From: Moraxella oculi
GTDB lineage: Bacteria; Pseudomonadota; Gammaproteobacteria; Pseudomonadales; Moraxellaceae
DNA: 64,000 nt
Direction: 5' to 3'
Assembly: GCF_023336735.1 (NCBI RefSeq)
Contig: NZ_JAMBAQ010000010.1
Coordinates: 17,893 to 81,892, forward strand
In this document: positions 1-9,729 of the stretch, piece after piece
How positions within the stretch are numbered: the first letter of the stretch is position 1
Layout: every line of letters starts with the position of its first letter
Program-made: the position numbers and the translations under genes
Notes under the pieces: generated by a model
Database searches by the model: none
The model's input: the letters and a program-made list of their open reading frames with translations, nothing else
Told to the model about the DNA's origin: nothing

Positions 1-410
1 CAGACAACGCCATCGTAGTACCATTATGCAACCAAATTGAGGCAGAAATCGCCCAATTAGATGAAGATGAAAAAGCAGAATTTTTAGAAGGTATGGGTAT
101 GGCAGAAGCAGGTCTTGACCGTGTGATTCGTGCTGGCTATGAATTGCTAAAAATGCAAACTTACTTTACCGCAGGTGTCAAAGAAGTGCGTGCATGGACC
201 GTACCCGTGGGTGCTACTGCACCAGAGGCGGCAGGTGTGATTCATACCGATTTTGAACGAGGCTTCATCCGTGCTGAAGTCATCGCTTTTGACGATTTCA
301 TCACCCATGGTGGTGAGAAAGGTGCAGCGGCTGCAGGCAAATCTCGCTTAGAAGGCAAAACCTATGTCGTGCAAGATGGCGATGTGATGCATTTTAGGTT
401 TAATGTGTGA
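1..410 (+). CDS. ychF: YchF ribosome-binding ATPase, C-terminal part
   Basis: The reading frame is open from base 3 to the TGA at 408-410 and gives the last 135 residues; the start lies left of the window. The visible part is the C-terminal portion of the Obg-related GTPase/ATPase YchF (OLA1 family), including the TGS-like end with the block [13 protein letters not shown] and the conserved stretch [23 protein letters not shown]. The family binds ribosomes and prefers ATP to GTP; the nucleotide-binding half is not visible here. A hairpin terminator follows, so this is the end of its transcript. Confidence 0.93.
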   Translation, partial: DNAIVVPLCNQIEAEIAQLDEDEKAEFLEGMGMAEAGLDRVIRAGYELLKMQTYFTAGVKEVRAWTVPVGATAPEAAGVIHTDFERGFIRAEVIAFDDFITHGGEKGAAAAGKSRLEGKTYVVQDGDVMHFRFNV

Positions 411-421
411 TATCGCATAAC

Positions 422-447
422 AAATCACCCCAGGCGGGTGATTTTAT
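422..447 (+). terminator. Rho-independent terminator after ychF
   Basis: Arms AAATCACCC and GGGTGATTT enclose a 5-nt loop and are followed by TTATTT. It lies 12 nt after the ychF stop. Confidence 0.75.
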
Positions 448-622
448 TTGCCTATTGTAAAGCATGTTTAAAGTTTTAAAACGGTGTGGGCATGGCAACC
501 GCATTCATCAAAAATAATACCAACCATCATCACTAATTTTTTCCACTCAATTTCAAAACTGATTGGATTTTTTTAGCTGGTCCATTCACGACGGATTGGT
601 GCTTTATTTGGATTTTGATGTG

Positions 623-631
623 TGCTATACT
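623..631 (+). promoter_or_regulatory. Extended -10 promoter for the His-rich lipoprotein gene
   Basis: TGCTATACT is an extended -10 element (TGn then TATACT) 40 nt upstream of the start codon. No good -35 is visible, as expected for extended -10 promoters. Confidence 0.5.
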
Positions 632-670
632 GTGAATGTTATATGATATCTTTTTTTAAGGTTTGACACA

Positions 671-1141
671 ATGAATAAGCAACGCTCTGCTAAAATTTAC
701 ACCCTACCCTTGATTGCCCTACTTGGTCTGAGTCTTGTCGCCTGCCAAAAGTCGAATGATCAGCCTGTCGAAGAAGTCAATACAACCAACACCACTGAAG
801 TTGTAAAAGACACCGAATATCATCATGATGATGCCCATGAGACACACGATCATGACCATGAAGATCATGACGAACATGAGCATCATCACGCTTTAGGAGA
901 TGAATATCAGTGCAATGATGGCAAGAGCGTCCAGATTTCAGTTCATAAACACACTGACGGCGATATTGAAGCACATGCCACCTTGGATGATATCACTTAC
1001 GATTTAGAACCCAAAGGCGATAATAAATATCACACTGATGACGGTTTCGACGACAAAGACATGACTTTAACCATGAATGCTGACAAAGCAGTCTTTATAG
1101 ACAAAGATGGTGCTACACTGCTTTCTTGCAAAAAGTCCTAA
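671..1141 (+). CDS. His-rich MliC/ACP-like lipoprotein
   Basis: This 156-residue protein has a lipoprotein signal with lipobox LVAC (lipidated Cys25). A linker rich in His, Asp and Glu follows (residues about 50-73, more than a dozen histidines). The C-terminal domain of about 80 residues begins YQCNDGKSVQISV and ends LLSCKKS, with Cys81 and Cys153 placed to form a disulfide. The Cys-to-Cys pattern resembles the MliC/PliC lysozyme-inhibitor fold, the fold of the Neisseria/Moraxella adhesin complex protein. The His stretch suggests zinc or other metal binding in the periplasm or on the surface; this is inference. It is monocistronic, with its own promoter and terminator. Confidence 0.65.
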   Translation: MNKQRSAKIYTLPLIALLGLSLVACQKSNDQPVEEVNTTNTTEVVKDTEYHHDDAHETHDHDHEDHDEHEHHHALGDEYQCNDGKSVQISVHKHTDGDIEAHATLDDITYDLEPKGDNKYHTDDGFDDKDMTLTMNADKAVFIDKDGATLLSCKKS

Positions 1142-1154
1142 CCCAATCGCCATT

Positions 1155-1185
1155 AAACCCCATCAAATATTTGATGGGGTTTTTA
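1155..1185 (+). terminator. Rho-independent terminator
   Basis: A perfect stem of AAACCCCATCAAA with TTTGATGGGGTTT ends in a T run and lies just after the lipoprotein gene. Confidence 0.9.
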
Positions 1186-1263
1186 AGATTTAACAATACA
1201 TTTGTGCTTTTTTAATTTCATTGGTTAATAACATCTTGCCAGACGATGACTCTCATAAGAGCA

Positions 1264-1293
1264 TTGGCGTTTTTAGGCTTGTTTTGCTATAAT
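1264..1293 (+). promoter_or_regulatory. Sigma-70 promoter for the FabR-like regulator
   Basis: TTGGCG and the extended -10 TGCTATAAT are 18 bp apart, placing transcription about 90 nt upstream of the regulator gene. Confidence 0.65.
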
Positions 1294-1393
1294 GTTGGGT
1301 TGGTGCCTTACTAACAGCAGTGCCTTTTAAAGTGTTTGTTTGATATTGTTATAGCGTCGTTATTTGACGCTCGTCATCCCAAGGAAAGCAATT

Positions 1394-2113
1394 ATGGTTG
1401 AAAAAGCAACGGTAGAAAAAGCCACCACTCGTGAACAAAAAAAACGACAAACTCGTCAAGCCTTTTTTAATGCCGTGCTTGATTTGTGCATGACAGGTCA
1501 AGGGTATGGCTCAATCAGTTTACGCCAAGTTACGCGTGAAGTGGGCGTTGTCCCAACTGCCTTTTATCGCCATTTTGACGACATGGAAAGCCTTGGCAAA
1601 GCACTGGTCGAAGATGAGCTGGGCGATGCAATGGCAACTTTGCGTGAGCACATGCAACTGGGTAAAAAACGCAGTTTTGAGCGACAAATCGCTAAAAGCG
1701 TGCAGTTATTCTTTAAAGCTGTGGACGCACAGCCACGCTACTGGCAGTTTATCGCCAGTGAAAGATTTGGCGGCTCGGAGGCGGTGCGTGATGCCATCAG
1801 TGAGCAGATTAAGTTTTTTGCCAAAGTGATGAGTGATGACTTAGCCCTACAACCTGCTTTTGGGCACATCAATGCCAAAGACCGCTATCTTTTGGCGGAG
1901 ATTGGGGTTAATCTGAGCTTTTCTTGGATCATTGATTGGCTTGAATTGACCTATATTCCAAGCCTTACTGAAGAATATGATGAAGAGCAGCCACTCCCTG
2001 CTGGCCTGGAAAATAAAAAGAAAGCCATGTTGCATCACTGTACTCGTCAAATGCAGATGTTGCTGTACGGTGCGTACAACTGGAAGTCAAATCAAGAAAC
2101 AGTCATAGACTGA
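1394..2113 (+). CDS. fabR: TetR-family regulator, FabR-like
   Basis: This 239-residue protein has an N-terminal TetR helix-turn-helix at about residues 40-63. Its recognition region SLRQVTREVGVVPTAFYRHF closely follows E. coli FabR, the repressor of unsaturated fatty acid synthesis genes. The C-terminal part also keeps the FabR-like end with QMLLYGAYNW. The ATG at 1394 is preferred over an in-frame TTG at 1364 because AAGGAAA lies 7 nt upstream. It has its own promoter and terminator and no fab gene beside it, so its targets are probably elsewhere. The family is secure; the exact FabR role is inferred. Confidence 0.8.
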   Translation: MVEKATVEKATTREQKKRQTRQAFFNAVLDLCMTGQGYGSISLRQVTREVGVVPTAFYRHFDDMESLGKALVEDELGDAMATLREHMQLGKKRSFERQIAKSVQLFFKAVDAQPRYWQFIASERFGGSEAVRDAISEQIKFFAKVMSDDLALQPAFGHINAKDRYLLAEIGVNLSFSWIIDWLELTYIPSLTEEYDEEQPLPAGLENKKKAMLHHCTRQMQMLLYGAYNWKSNQETVID

Positions 2114-2141
2114 CACCATTCATTCTAAGCAACATAACTAC

Positions 2142-2168
2142 CGATCGTCTGATGACAATCGTTTTTTT
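2142..2168 (+). terminator. Rho-independent terminator
   Basis: CGATCGTC and GACAATCG form a stem with one mismatch around a 4-nt loop, followed by seven T. Confidence 0.75.
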
Positions 2169-2206
2169 GACCGTTCTAATTGTTGTGAACATTTCATCGT
2201 TGAGCC

Positions 2207-3052
2207 ATGCCTTATTTACATCGTCCAAAATCCCACCACCCCACCCAAGATAATCAGCGTTTATTGCGCGTCGTCTCCATCAATGTCAATGGATTGCGTG
2301 CGGCCGAAAAAAAGGGGCTGTTTGACTGGCTAGAATCGAGCGAAGCGGACATCGTCTGCATGCAAGAAACTCGCATCACCCATGAACAATGGACAGATCA
2401 GTTCAAGCCAAAAGGCTGGCATGCAGCACTATTTCCTGCTGAACGCGCAGGCTATGCAGGTACAGCGATTTATAGTCGATTGCCAATGTCCTCCATCAAT
2501 CGTGGACTTGGCTTTGAGGTTGCCGACTCACAAGGTCGCTTTATTACTGCAGAAGTAGACTTAGGGCTTGATCAATCTGCATTCATCTCATCGCTATACT
2601 TACCCTCTGGCTCATCAGGCGACGAAGCCCAAGCTCGTAAAGATGTGTTTTTAGAAAATTATCAACACATTCTTAGACAATGGCGAGATGAAAAAAAGTC
2701 CATCATCGTATGTGGCGATTATAATATTGTGCATAAGCGGATTGACATAAAAAACTGGTCTAGCAACCAAAAAGCTTCTGGTTGCCTGCCACATGAACGA
2801 GCCTGGCTTGATCACATTTATGATGATTTGGGTTATGTTGATGCTTTTCGAATCGCATGTAAGGAATCAGATGTTTATTCTTGGTGGTTCAATCGTGGTC
2901 AAGCACGCATGAAAAATGTCGGCTGGCGTATTGACTATCAGGTATGTTCGCCTGATTGGGGCGAACGCGTGGTTGGTGCTTGGGTGTATAAAGACACTTG
3001 GTTTTCTGACCATGCCCCTGTGGTCATTGACTACCTAATTACAATCCCTTAA
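2207..3052 (+). CDS. xthA: Exodeoxyribonuclease III
   Basis: This 281-residue protein belongs to the exonuclease III / AP-endonuclease family of base-excision repair. The family motifs occur in order: VVSINVNGLRAAEKKG near the N-terminus (metal-binding Asn), CMQETR (metal-binding Glu), CGDYNIVH (catalytic Asp/Asn), and TWFSDHAPVV at the C-terminus (catalytic Asp-His pair). Length is normal for the ExoA/XthA subgroup. About 20 N-terminal residues precede the catalytic core, so a slightly later start cannot be excluded. It acts in the cytoplasm on apurinic sites and 3' blocked ends. Confidence 0.93.
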   Translation: MPYLHRPKSHHPTQDNQRLLRVVSINVNGLRAAEKKGLFDWLESSEADIVCMQETRITHEQWTDQFKPKGWHAALFPAERAGYAGTAIYSRLPMSSINRGLGFEVADSQGRFITAEVDLGLDQSAFISSLYLPSGSSGDEAQARKDVFLENYQHILRQWRDEKKSIIVCGDYNIVHKRIDIKNWSSNQKASGCLPHERAWLDHIYDDLGYVDAFRIACKESDVYSWWFNRGQARMKNVGWRIDYQVCSPDWGERVVGAWVYKDTWFSDHAPVVIDYLITIP

Positions 3053-3094
3053 CCTAAAAAACACAAACCAAAGTATACCAACACACATAAAATA

Positions 3095-3103
3095 TGGCAT
3101 AAT
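3095..3103 (+). promoter_or_regulatory. Extended -10 promoter for the Prx-Grx gene
   Basis: TGGCATAAT, an extended -10, lies about 70 nt upstream of the start; the -35 is poor. Confidence 0.4.
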
Positions 3104-3171
3104 ACCATCAATCCACGCATGCATCATTCATGAATGCGTATGTATTTACAACCCAACAAAGGAGATAGCTA

Positions 3172-3921
3172 ATGGCATTTCAAGATATGGTCGGTCAAAA
3201 AGTACCAAGTGTTACTTTTCACACCCGTCAAGGCGACAGCTGGGTCGACATAAGCACTGATGAATTATTTAATGACAAAAAAGTCGTTGTGTTTTCATTG
3301 CCTGGTGCATTCACCCCAACTTGTTCATCAACACATCTGCCAAGATACAATGAGTTGGCTGGCGAATTTAAAAAACTTGGCATTGATGACATCATCTGTA
3401 TGTCAGTCAATGATACTTTTGTGATGAACGCATGGGCTGCCGATCAAGAATGTGATAATATCCGTGTCATTCCAGATGGTAACGGTGAATTTACCAAAGG
3501 CATGGGGCGTCTGGTAAATAAAGACAATTTAGGGTTTGGTTCACGCTCATGGCGTTATTCCATGCTGGTAGAAGATGGCACCATCGTCAAAATTTTTGAT
3601 GAGCCAGAAAAAGATGGCGACCCATTTGAAGTATCTGACGCTGATACCATGATCCGCCATTTAGACAGCGATTGGCAAGACAAGCCCTCAATCACCATCA
3701 TCACCAAGCCTGGCTGCCCGCATTGCACCAAAGCCAAGGCAGCCTTAGATGAACGAGGTCTGACTTATGAAGAAATCGTACTGGGTCGTGATGCATCAAT
3801 GACCTCCATAAGAGCAATTACAGGTCTTGAAAGTGCGCCACAAATATTCATCGGTGGCAAACACATTGGTGGTAATGATGAGTTTCAAGCTTATCTTGCC
3901 AGCGATGAATGCACGCTATAA
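3172..3921 (+). CDS. Hybrid peroxiredoxin-glutaredoxin
   Basis: This 249-residue fusion has a Prx5-type peroxiredoxin domain at residues 1 to about 165, with the peroxidatic motif PGAFTPTC (Cys51). A glutaredoxin domain follows at about 172-249, with the active site C182-P-H-C185 and the glutathione-binding region SAPQIFIGGKHIGG. Such fusions, known from Haemophilus and Neisseria, reduce hydrogen and alkyl peroxides with glutathione as the direct electron source. A strong ribosome-binding site AAAGGAGATA precedes the ATG. The gene is monocistronic, ending at a strong terminator. Confidence 0.95.
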   Translation: MAFQDMVGQKVPSVTFHTRQGDSWVDISTDELFNDKKVVVFSLPGAFTPTCSSTHLPRYNELAGEFKKLGIDDIICMSVNDTFVMNAWAADQECDNIRVIPDGNGEFTKGMGRLVNKDNLGFGSRSWRYSMLVEDGTIVKIFDEPEKDGDPFEVSDADTMIRHLDSDWQDKPSITIITKPGCPHCTKAKAALDERGLTYEEIVLGRDASMTSIRAITGLESAPQIFIGGKHIGGNDEFQAYLASDECTL

Positions 3922-3925
3922 GCAT

Positions 3926-3959
3926 AAAAAAGAGATGGTTGTTTACCATCTCTTTTTTT
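3926..3959 (+). terminator. Rho-independent terminator
   Basis: A perfect stem AAAGAGATGG/CCATCTCTTT is followed by a T run. It sits between converging genes and may stop transcription from both sides. Confidence 0.9.
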
Positions 3960-4030
3960 CATCTTCGATCATCATCTCACTCATGCTTGATACCGATCAA
4001 ATTAATGGACTTTTTAAGAAATCGCTTTTA

Positions 4031-6265
4031 TCAACACATTTTTTCCAATAGCACATACTGCGCATCATGAATGGTTTTGCCATCATGATGCACCTGATTC
4101 CATTCACCACGCCCATCAAGTTCCCACGCCTGTACATTATCTTGCAGATAATTCATCAAGCCATCTTGGTAGATTGTTTTGAATAATTTACCGTCCAATA
4201 TTGGAAAAGCCACCTCCACACGATGCAGAAGATTTCTATCCATCAAATCAGCACTTGAACAAAACAGGCGTTCATGACCGCCATGATCTTTATCGTTGGC
4301 AAAATAGTACACACGCGTATGCTCTAAGAATCGTCCAACCACAGAACGCACTCGGATATTTTCTGAAAGACCTTTAACCTGTGGGCGTAAACAACAAATA
4401 GAACGAACAATCAAATCAATCTTAACACCCGCACTGCTCGCCTCATACAGCTTATTGATGATTTTTCGTTCAGTGATGGCATTACACTTCATGATAATCC
4501 GCCCTTTTTTGCCATTTTTAACATGGCGAATCTCATCATCAATCATGTGCATCAAGCCATCATGTAAGGTAAAAGGAGCATGCAAAATCTGATGTGATGG
4601 CATTGGACGACCCATACCTGTCAACTGGACAAAAACACCATGTACATCTTCGCAAATCTGCCTGTTGGCAGTAAATAATCCATAATCTGTATAAGCTTTG
4701 GCATTGCCAGCGTGATAATTACCCGTACCCAAATGGGCGTAACGGCGAATCTCATCTGCTTCTCTACGAACAATCAGCATCAGCTTGGCATGTGTCTTAT
4801 AACCCACCACACCATACACCACCACCGCACCTGCTTCTTGTAACATGTTGGCGACAGCGATGTTACTCGCTTCATCAAATCTCGCTCGCAATTCAATGAT
4901 CGCCGTTACCTCTTTGCCATTTCTTGCAGCAGCAGCCAGTGCTTGGACAATCTCTGAATTCGTTCCAGAGCGGTAAATCGTCTGCTTGATGGCAAGCACA
5001 TTAGGGTCATTCGCTGCTTGCCACAGCAAATTGACGACAGGAGTGAAAGCATGGAATGGGTGATGCACCAACACATCTTGTTTTTTAATGACATCAAACA
5101 TGGATAAACCTTCTTTAGCGACACGCACCGTCTCTATGCCACGAAAGGCTTTGGGAATGGTATGTACAAACGGAGAGAATTTAAGTTTTGGCTCATCAAA
5201 ACTGGTAAGCATGCGCGTCAAATTGACTGGCCCATTGACACGATATAATTGACTGTCATCAAGCTCAAATTGTTGTAATAAAAACTCATATGTTTCTTTT
5301 GGGCAGTTCGTAGTTACCTCTAAACGCACTTTATGCCCAAAACGACGATTATCCAACTCACCCTCCAATGCTTTTGCCAAATCTTCCACATCATCAGATA
5401 AGGCAAGGTCGGCATTACGAGTGAGTCGGAACTGATGACAGCCTGTCACCTTCATACCCAAAAATAATTCAGCGACATGCTCATGAATGACGGCAGAAAG
5501 CATCACATGATGATCTTTACCGCCAGTCAGCTCATCGGGCAGACGAATTACCCGTGGTAACGACCGTGGGGCAGGCACAATGGCACGGTTGATGTCTCGA
5601 CCAAACGCATCTTTACCCTCAAGACTGACAATGAAATTTAAGGATTTATTAACCAGTCTGGGGAAAGGGTGTGCAGGATCAATGCTGATTGGCGTCAGTA
5701 CTGGCAACACTTGTTGAAAGAAATATTCTCTCATCCATGCTTTTTGTGCATTCGTCAGCTCATGGCGTTTTAGATAACGAATGTCTGCTTTGGCAAGCTC
5801 TGGCAAAATCTCTTCATTTAAAATACGATATTGCTCTTCGACCGCACGATGAGCCACTTGACTGATTTCTGCCAAAATCTCGGACGGTTTACGACCATCA
5901 ATACTGCTGGATTTGTCTCCATTTTTCATTTTTTGAATGAGTCCTGCCACACGAATTTCAAAAAACTCATCCATATTTGATGAAAAGATGATCAAAAAAA
6001 ACATTCTTTCAAGCAATGGGTGGCGTGGGTTGAGTGCCTGTGCAAGAACCCTTAGTTGAAAACGCAATGTGGATAAATCACGGTTAATGTAACACTCAGG
6101 AGTATAATGACCACTCTCATTTTTAATGGGTGTGATTTCATGCAGTCGATTAGGTGGCGGTGCCGTACCCAACACGCTTTGCATGGCTTGCTGCTCGATG
6201 CTTGGTGCATTTTTTTCAGCAGACTGAGGGTTAAGTTTACTTTGCTCATGCTTGTTGTTAATCAC
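4031..6265 (-). CDS. ppk1: Polyphosphate kinase 1
   Basis: This 744-residue PPK1 polymerises the ATP gamma-phosphate into polyphosphate. The N-terminal extension of about 55 residues is polar. The family begins at [19 protein letters not shown] and continues with [16 protein letters not shown]. The catalytic phospholipase-D-like part carries [13 protein letters not shown] (the autophosphorylated His) and later [10 protein letters not shown] and [13 protein letters not shown]. The start is a GTG with AGGAG 6 nt upstream. It lies downstream of mtgA on the same strand, 55 nt away. Confidence 0.95.
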   Translation of the reverse strand: MINNKHEQSKLNPQSAEKNAPSIEQQAMQSVLGTAPPPNRLHEITPIKNESGHYTPECYINRDLSTLRFQLRVLAQALNPRHPLLERMFFLIIFSSNMDEFFEIRVAGLIQKMKNGDKSSSIDGRKPSEILAEISQVAHRAVEEQYRILNEEILPELAKADIRYLKRHELTNAQKAWMREYFFQQVLPVLTPISIDPAHPFPRLVNKSLNFIVSLEGKDAFGRDINRAIVPAPRSLPRVIRLPDELTGGKDHHVMLSAVIHEHVAELFLGMKVTGCHQFRLTRNADLALSDDVEDLAKALEGELDNRRFGHKVRLEVTTNCPKETYEFLLQQFELDDSQLYRVNGPVNLTRMLTSFDEPKLKFSPFVHTIPKAFRGIETVRVAKEGLSMFDVIKKQDVLVHHPFHAFTPVVNLLWQAANDPNVLAIKQTIYRSGTNSEIVQALAAAARNGKEVTAIIELRARFDEASNIAVANMLQEAGAVVVYGVVGYKTHAKLMLIVRREADEIRRYAHLGTGNYHAGNAKAYTDYGLFTANRQICEDVHGVFVQLTGMGRPMPSHQILHAPFTLHDGLMHMIDDEIRHVKNGKKGRIIMKCNAITERKIINKLYEASSAGVKIDLIVRSICCLRPQVKGLSENIRVRSVVGRFLEHTRVYYFANDKDHGGHERLFCSSADLMDRNLLHRVEVAFPILDGKLFKTIYQDGLMNYLQDNVQAWELDGRGEWNQVHHDGKTIHDAQYVLLEKMC

Positions 6266-6320
6266 TTTTTTCTCCTGATGTTAGCTACTGGATTTTTGTC
6301 AGTTTAATGACTTTGACATG

Positions 6321-7001
6321 TTAAGCTGAACGCGGTATCCTCACACCTTGCATGCGGCGTAAGATGATGCGTTGTTTTTTGCGTAGCCTTTTGGCATTTT
6401 GGTTTTTTTGAAAATATTTGGGATTTGGCAACATGCTGATGAGTAATGCTGATTGTTCATTAGAAAGATTTTTGGCAGACTTACCGTAATAATGCTGTGC
6501 CGCCGCCTCTATGCCGTAAATACCCTCACCAAACTCCACGACATTCAAATACACTTCTAAGATACGCTTTTTATCCCAAATACTCTCCATCATGACCACA
6601 ATCACCGCCTCTTCAGCCTTACGAATGTATGAGCGATGCGATGTCAAAAACAGATTTTTGGCAAGCTGCTGACTAATGGTAGAACCACCCCTTGAAATCC
6701 GTCCTGTCGCCTCATTACGCCTGATGGCGTCTTCCATGCTTTGAAAATCAAAGCCATTATGTTCATTAAAAGTACTGTCTTCGCTGGCGATGGCAGCCTG
6801 TTTGGCGGACTTGGCAATGTCATCATAACCCACCCATCTTTGAGTTACTGTACCACCACTCAAACGGTGGGTCATCATGAACGCCGATTCGGTCACAGGC
6901 ACGACCCTACCAATGCCAAGCAATGCCGCCACCATGACATTAAAAAATACAATAATCGCCAAAATGGGCATAAAAACCCATCGAAACAGTCTTTTCAACA
7001 C
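6321..7001 (-). CDS. mtgA: Monofunctional peptidoglycan glycosyltransferase
   Basis: This 226-residue protein has one N-terminal membrane anchor (about residues 10-31) and a GT51 domain. It shows the catalytic Glu motif IASEDSTFNEHNGFD, then RGGSTISQQLAKNLFL and RKAEEAVIVVMMESIWDKKRILEVYLN. There is no transpeptidase domain, so it polymerises lipid II glycan strands without cross-linking. It reads towards ppk1. Confidence 0.95.
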   Translation of the reverse strand: MLKRLFRWVFMPILAIIVFFNVMVAALLGIGRVVPVTESAFMMTHRLSGGTVTQRWVGYDDIAKSAKQAAIASEDSTFNEHNGFDFQSMEDAIRRNEATGRISRGGSTISQQLAKNLFLTSHRSYIRKAEEAVIVVMMESIWDKKRILEVYLNVVEFGEGIYGIEAAAQHYYGKSAKNLSNEQSALLISMLPNPKYFQKNQNAKRLRKKQRIILRRMQGVRIPRSA

Positions 7002-7104
7002 ACTAACAGCCTTATTTTACGATATAATGACAAAAAGATTGTCAAGCATCATCACATTTAACAGTATTCATCAATCATTGTACACCATTTTTAGCATTTG
7101 TCTT

Positions 7105-7482
7105 ATGAATCGTCATGTTTTTAGCACGCATTTAACCAACCTAGCCCACGATCGCTTTGCTCTAACACAGCTCAAACCACAAGAATTTGCCAATCTTTAC
7201 CATCAAATCATCAACTCTTTTAACATCACGGCAGATGGTCAGGATTGGTATTTGATTGGCACTGATGGCTGCCACTTGTGTGATGAGATTGCCAGCTTGT
7301 TACATCAAATCAAGCAAACACGCCCATTGCCCCACATTCATCATCTAGAACTCATCGATTCGCAAGACGATACAGTCATCAACGGCTTAGGGGTGTTAAT
7401 CCCCATACTACTCACCCCAAAACAGCTATTATGCTATCCTTTTGGCATCATGGATATCTTGACACTACATACCCATGATTGA
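7105..7482 (+). CDS. Glutaredoxin-like CxxC protein (DUF836 type)
   Basis: This 126-residue protein has a thioredoxin-like core LIGTDGCHLCDEIASLL with CxxC at Cys56/Cys59. It resembles small glutaredoxin-like DUF836 proteins, here with about 45 extra N-terminal residues. The frame is open further upstream, antisense to mtgA, but the ATG at 7105 is chosen because it avoids that overlap. The redox role is inferred from the motif; its substrate is unknown. Confidence 0.7.
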   Translation: MNRHVFSTHLTNLAHDRFALTQLKPQEFANLYHQIINSFNITADGQDWYLIGTDGCHLCDEIASLLHQIKQTRPLPHIHHLELIDSQDDTVINGLGVLIPILLTPKQLLCYPFGIMDILTLHTHD

Positions 7483-7550
7483 TGACGCATCATGAATGCC
7501 CATCACATTTAACCCGCTAACTGATGATGCAACACCACTCACAATGACCA

Positions 7551-7573
7551 TTTTTGTTAAAAAATAACAAAAA
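7551..7573. repeat. Perfect inverted repeat upstream of the lactate permease
   Basis: TTTTTGTTA and TAACAAAAA are perfect 9-bp arms around five A. It sits about 40 bp upstream of a likely -10 (TACAAT, 7611-7616), so it may be an operator. It lacks the T run of a terminator on the plus strand. Confidence 0.45.
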
Positions 7574-7610
7574 ATAAATGAGATGTATTCCTTTTTATTA
7601 AAAAAGCAAG

Positions 7611-7616
7611 TACAAT
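7611..7616 (+). promoter_or_regulatory. Probable -10 of the lactate permease promoter
   Basis: TACAAT lies about 105 nt upstream of the chosen start; the -35 region (TTCCTT at 17 bp) is weak, consistent with activator dependence. Confidence 0.35.
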
Positions 7617-7720
7617 ACTGACACATTTAAGTAGCTGTTTTTCCGTTGCTTTTATTTTATACAGATGACATTGATCTAATAAAACCAAACCGTCACCTGT
7701 ACCGTCATGAGATTTTTAGC

Positions 7721-9505
7721 GTGCCGTTCACGGACACATGGAGCACAACTTTTATGCTTACCCTTTTGGCATTATTGCCCATTTTGATTGTTTTTGTACT
7801 GCTGGTTGTGATGCGATTGCCTGCCAAGATTGCCATGGCGATTGCTTATCTATCAACAGCCGCACTGTCTTATTTTGTTTGGCATACCAGCGGCTATCAA
7901 GTCGCTGCCGCCACCATTCATGGCGTATTGACTGCGGTGAATGTTCTTTTCATCGTATTTTCCGCTGTTTTATTACTCAACACCATCAAAGAATCTGGTG
8001 CCATCGTCAGCATTCGACAAGGGTTTATGGGCATCTCCGCCGACCGCCGTGTGCAGATGATTATCGTAGCATGGCTCTTTGGCTCACTCATTGAAGGCTC
8101 AACAGGCTGGGGTACACCATCAGCGGTCGGTGCACCTTTATTACTGGCATTAGGTTTTCCTGCAATGGCGTGCGTCATGGCCATTCTCATCATTCAATCC
8201 ACGCCTGTGTCCTATGGTGCGGTAGGCACGCCCATTTTGATTGGTGTGAATTCTGGTCTAGAAAACAAAGCAGATGTGAGTGCTGCTCTCACCGAAAAAG
8301 GCATTGCCTTCGGAGACTACATCGTTCATATCGGTGCGAATGTGGGTTTTATTCATGCCACCATCGGATTCTTAATTCCATTAATCCTATGTGGATTTTT
8401 GACAAGATTTTTTGGAGAAAAACGCTCATTCACAGAGGGCTTGAAAGCAGCTCCGTTTGCAATTTTTGCAGGTCTTGCCTTTACCATTCCTTATTATCTG
8501 ACTGCCAAATTCATCGGCCCTGAACTACCATCATTGGTTGGCTCCATCGTTGGTCTGGCCATCGTTGTGCCTGCGGCAAAATATGGATTTTTAACACCAA
8601 AAGAAATCTTTGATTTTGCCAGTCGTGATCAATGGGAAGATGATTGGAAAGGTACGCTTGCCCCAACAAATGTCGACATTAATGAAACAGCCAAACATTC
8701 TATATTGCGTGCGTTCATGCCTTATCTGCTGGTGATTGGTATCTTGATTGCCACACGCACGATCAAGCCACTCAAATCATGGCTGACCGACAACGCTGTC
8801 ATTACTTTTAGTAACATTTTAGATACTTCAATCACCAACAAAACCCAGCTGTTATACTCTCCTGCTGCGGTGCTGTTGTTTGTATCCATCATCTGCATCA
8901 TTATGTTTGGCATGAAAGGCAGTGAGGTAAAAAGAAGTTGGAGTGCCTCTGGCAAAACCATGCTTGCTGCCGCGCCTGCACTGCTGTTCTCAATTCCAAT
9001 GGTGCAGGTCTTCATCAACTCTGGTACACCAGCAGATGTTGCAGAGCCAATTCTTGCCATGCCAAGAGTCTTGGCAATTGGTGCAGCAGATGTATTTGCT
9101 GGCATGTGGCCAATCGTATCGCCTTGGATTGGTGCGCTTGGTGCGTTCATTGCAGGTTCAAACACCGTATCAAACATGATGTTTTCTCATTTCCAATGGA
9201 GTACCGCTACTCAAATCAATTTGGACGCCATTGAAGCTGCTAAGGTTGTTGCCTTGCAAGCAATCGGTGGTGCAGCAGGAAACATGATCAGCGTGCATAA
9301 TGTCGTCGCTGCCTGTGCGGTGGTTGGCATGGTAAACCGTGAAGGTCTCATCATTCGCAAAACCTTGATCGCCATGACTTATTATGTCATTCAAGCTGGC
9401 ATGATTGGTATGGCCATCATCTTTAATCCGATGTGGTGGATTGGTGCTGTCATTTGGCCCATCGTATTTTTTAGTCTGATGTCAAAATCAGGTGCGAAAG
9501 CCTAA
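7721..9505 (+). CDS. lldP: L-lactate permease (LctP family)
   Basis: This protein of about 594 residues is an integral membrane carrier with more than 12 hydrophobic segments. LctP signatures include EGSTGWGTPSAVGAPLLLALGFP, STPVSYGAVGTPILIGV and, near the C-terminus, GSNTVSNMMFSHFQW. It imports L-lactate with protons. The frame is open from a TTG at 7646; GTG 7721 is chosen because it gives an N-terminus of the same length as E. coli LldP. Start certainty is moderate. L-lactate dehydrogenase follows after a terminator, so the two form a lactate-use locus with separate transcripts. Confidence 0.92.
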   Translation: MPFTDTWSTTFMLTLLALLPILIVFVLLVVMRLPAKIAMAIAYLSTAALSYFVWHTSGYQVAAATIHGVLTAVNVLFIVFSAVLLLNTIKESGAIVSIRQGFMGISADRRVQMIIVAWLFGSLIEGSTGWGTPSAVGAPLLLALGFPAMACVMAILIIQSTPVSYGAVGTPILIGVNSGLENKADVSAALTEKGIAFGDYIVHIGANVGFIHATIGFLIPLILCGFLTRFFGEKRSFTEGLKAAPFAIFAGLAFTIPYYLTAKFIGPELPSLVGSIVGLAIVVPAAKYGFLTPKEIFDFASRDQWEDDWKGTLAPTNVDINETAKHSILRAFMPYLLVIGILIATRTIKPLKSWLTDNAVITFSNILDTSITNKTQLLYSPAAVLLFVSIICIIMFGMKGSEVKRSWSASGKTMLAAAPALLFSIPMVQVFINSGTPADVAEPILAMPRVLAIGAADVFAGMWPIVSPWIGALGAFIAGSNTVSNMMFSHFQWSTATQINLDAIEAAKVVALQAIGGAAGNMISVHNVVAACAVVGMVNREGLIIRKTLIAMTYYVIQAGMIGMAIIFNPMWWIGAVIWPIVFFSLMSKSGAKA

Positions 9506-9518
9506 TCATGTCATCATC

Positions 9519-9558
9519 AATAAGAACAGGTTTGCTCATCAAGCCTGTTCTTATTTTT
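9519..9558 (+). terminator. Rho-independent terminator after lldP
   Basis: A perfect 12-bp stem AATAAGAACAGG/CCTGTTCTTATT is followed by TTT, separating lldP from lldD. Confidence 0.85.
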
Positions 9559-9729
9559 AGTAAGTTGCATACAAACACAACAAAATTATTAGAATTTTTA
9601 ATCAAAAAGCGTTAAAATACCCTACATTCATTACTGTTTTTTAATGACCACACCCAATATTTTTTTAAGTTGGGTAAAATTAAAAATTCAAGCTCATATC
9701 CTTTCATCAAATAAAATAAAGGTTATCTT

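Noticed and set aside
777..974. Minus-strand open frame across the His-rich lipoprotein gene
   Set aside because: It is the antisense of a repetitive His/Asp coding stretch, has no ribosome-binding site and no recognisable family.
6877..7104. N-terminal extension of the glutaredoxin-like protein
   Set aside because: It lies antisense to mtgA and has no similarity to the family; ATG 7105 is a better start.
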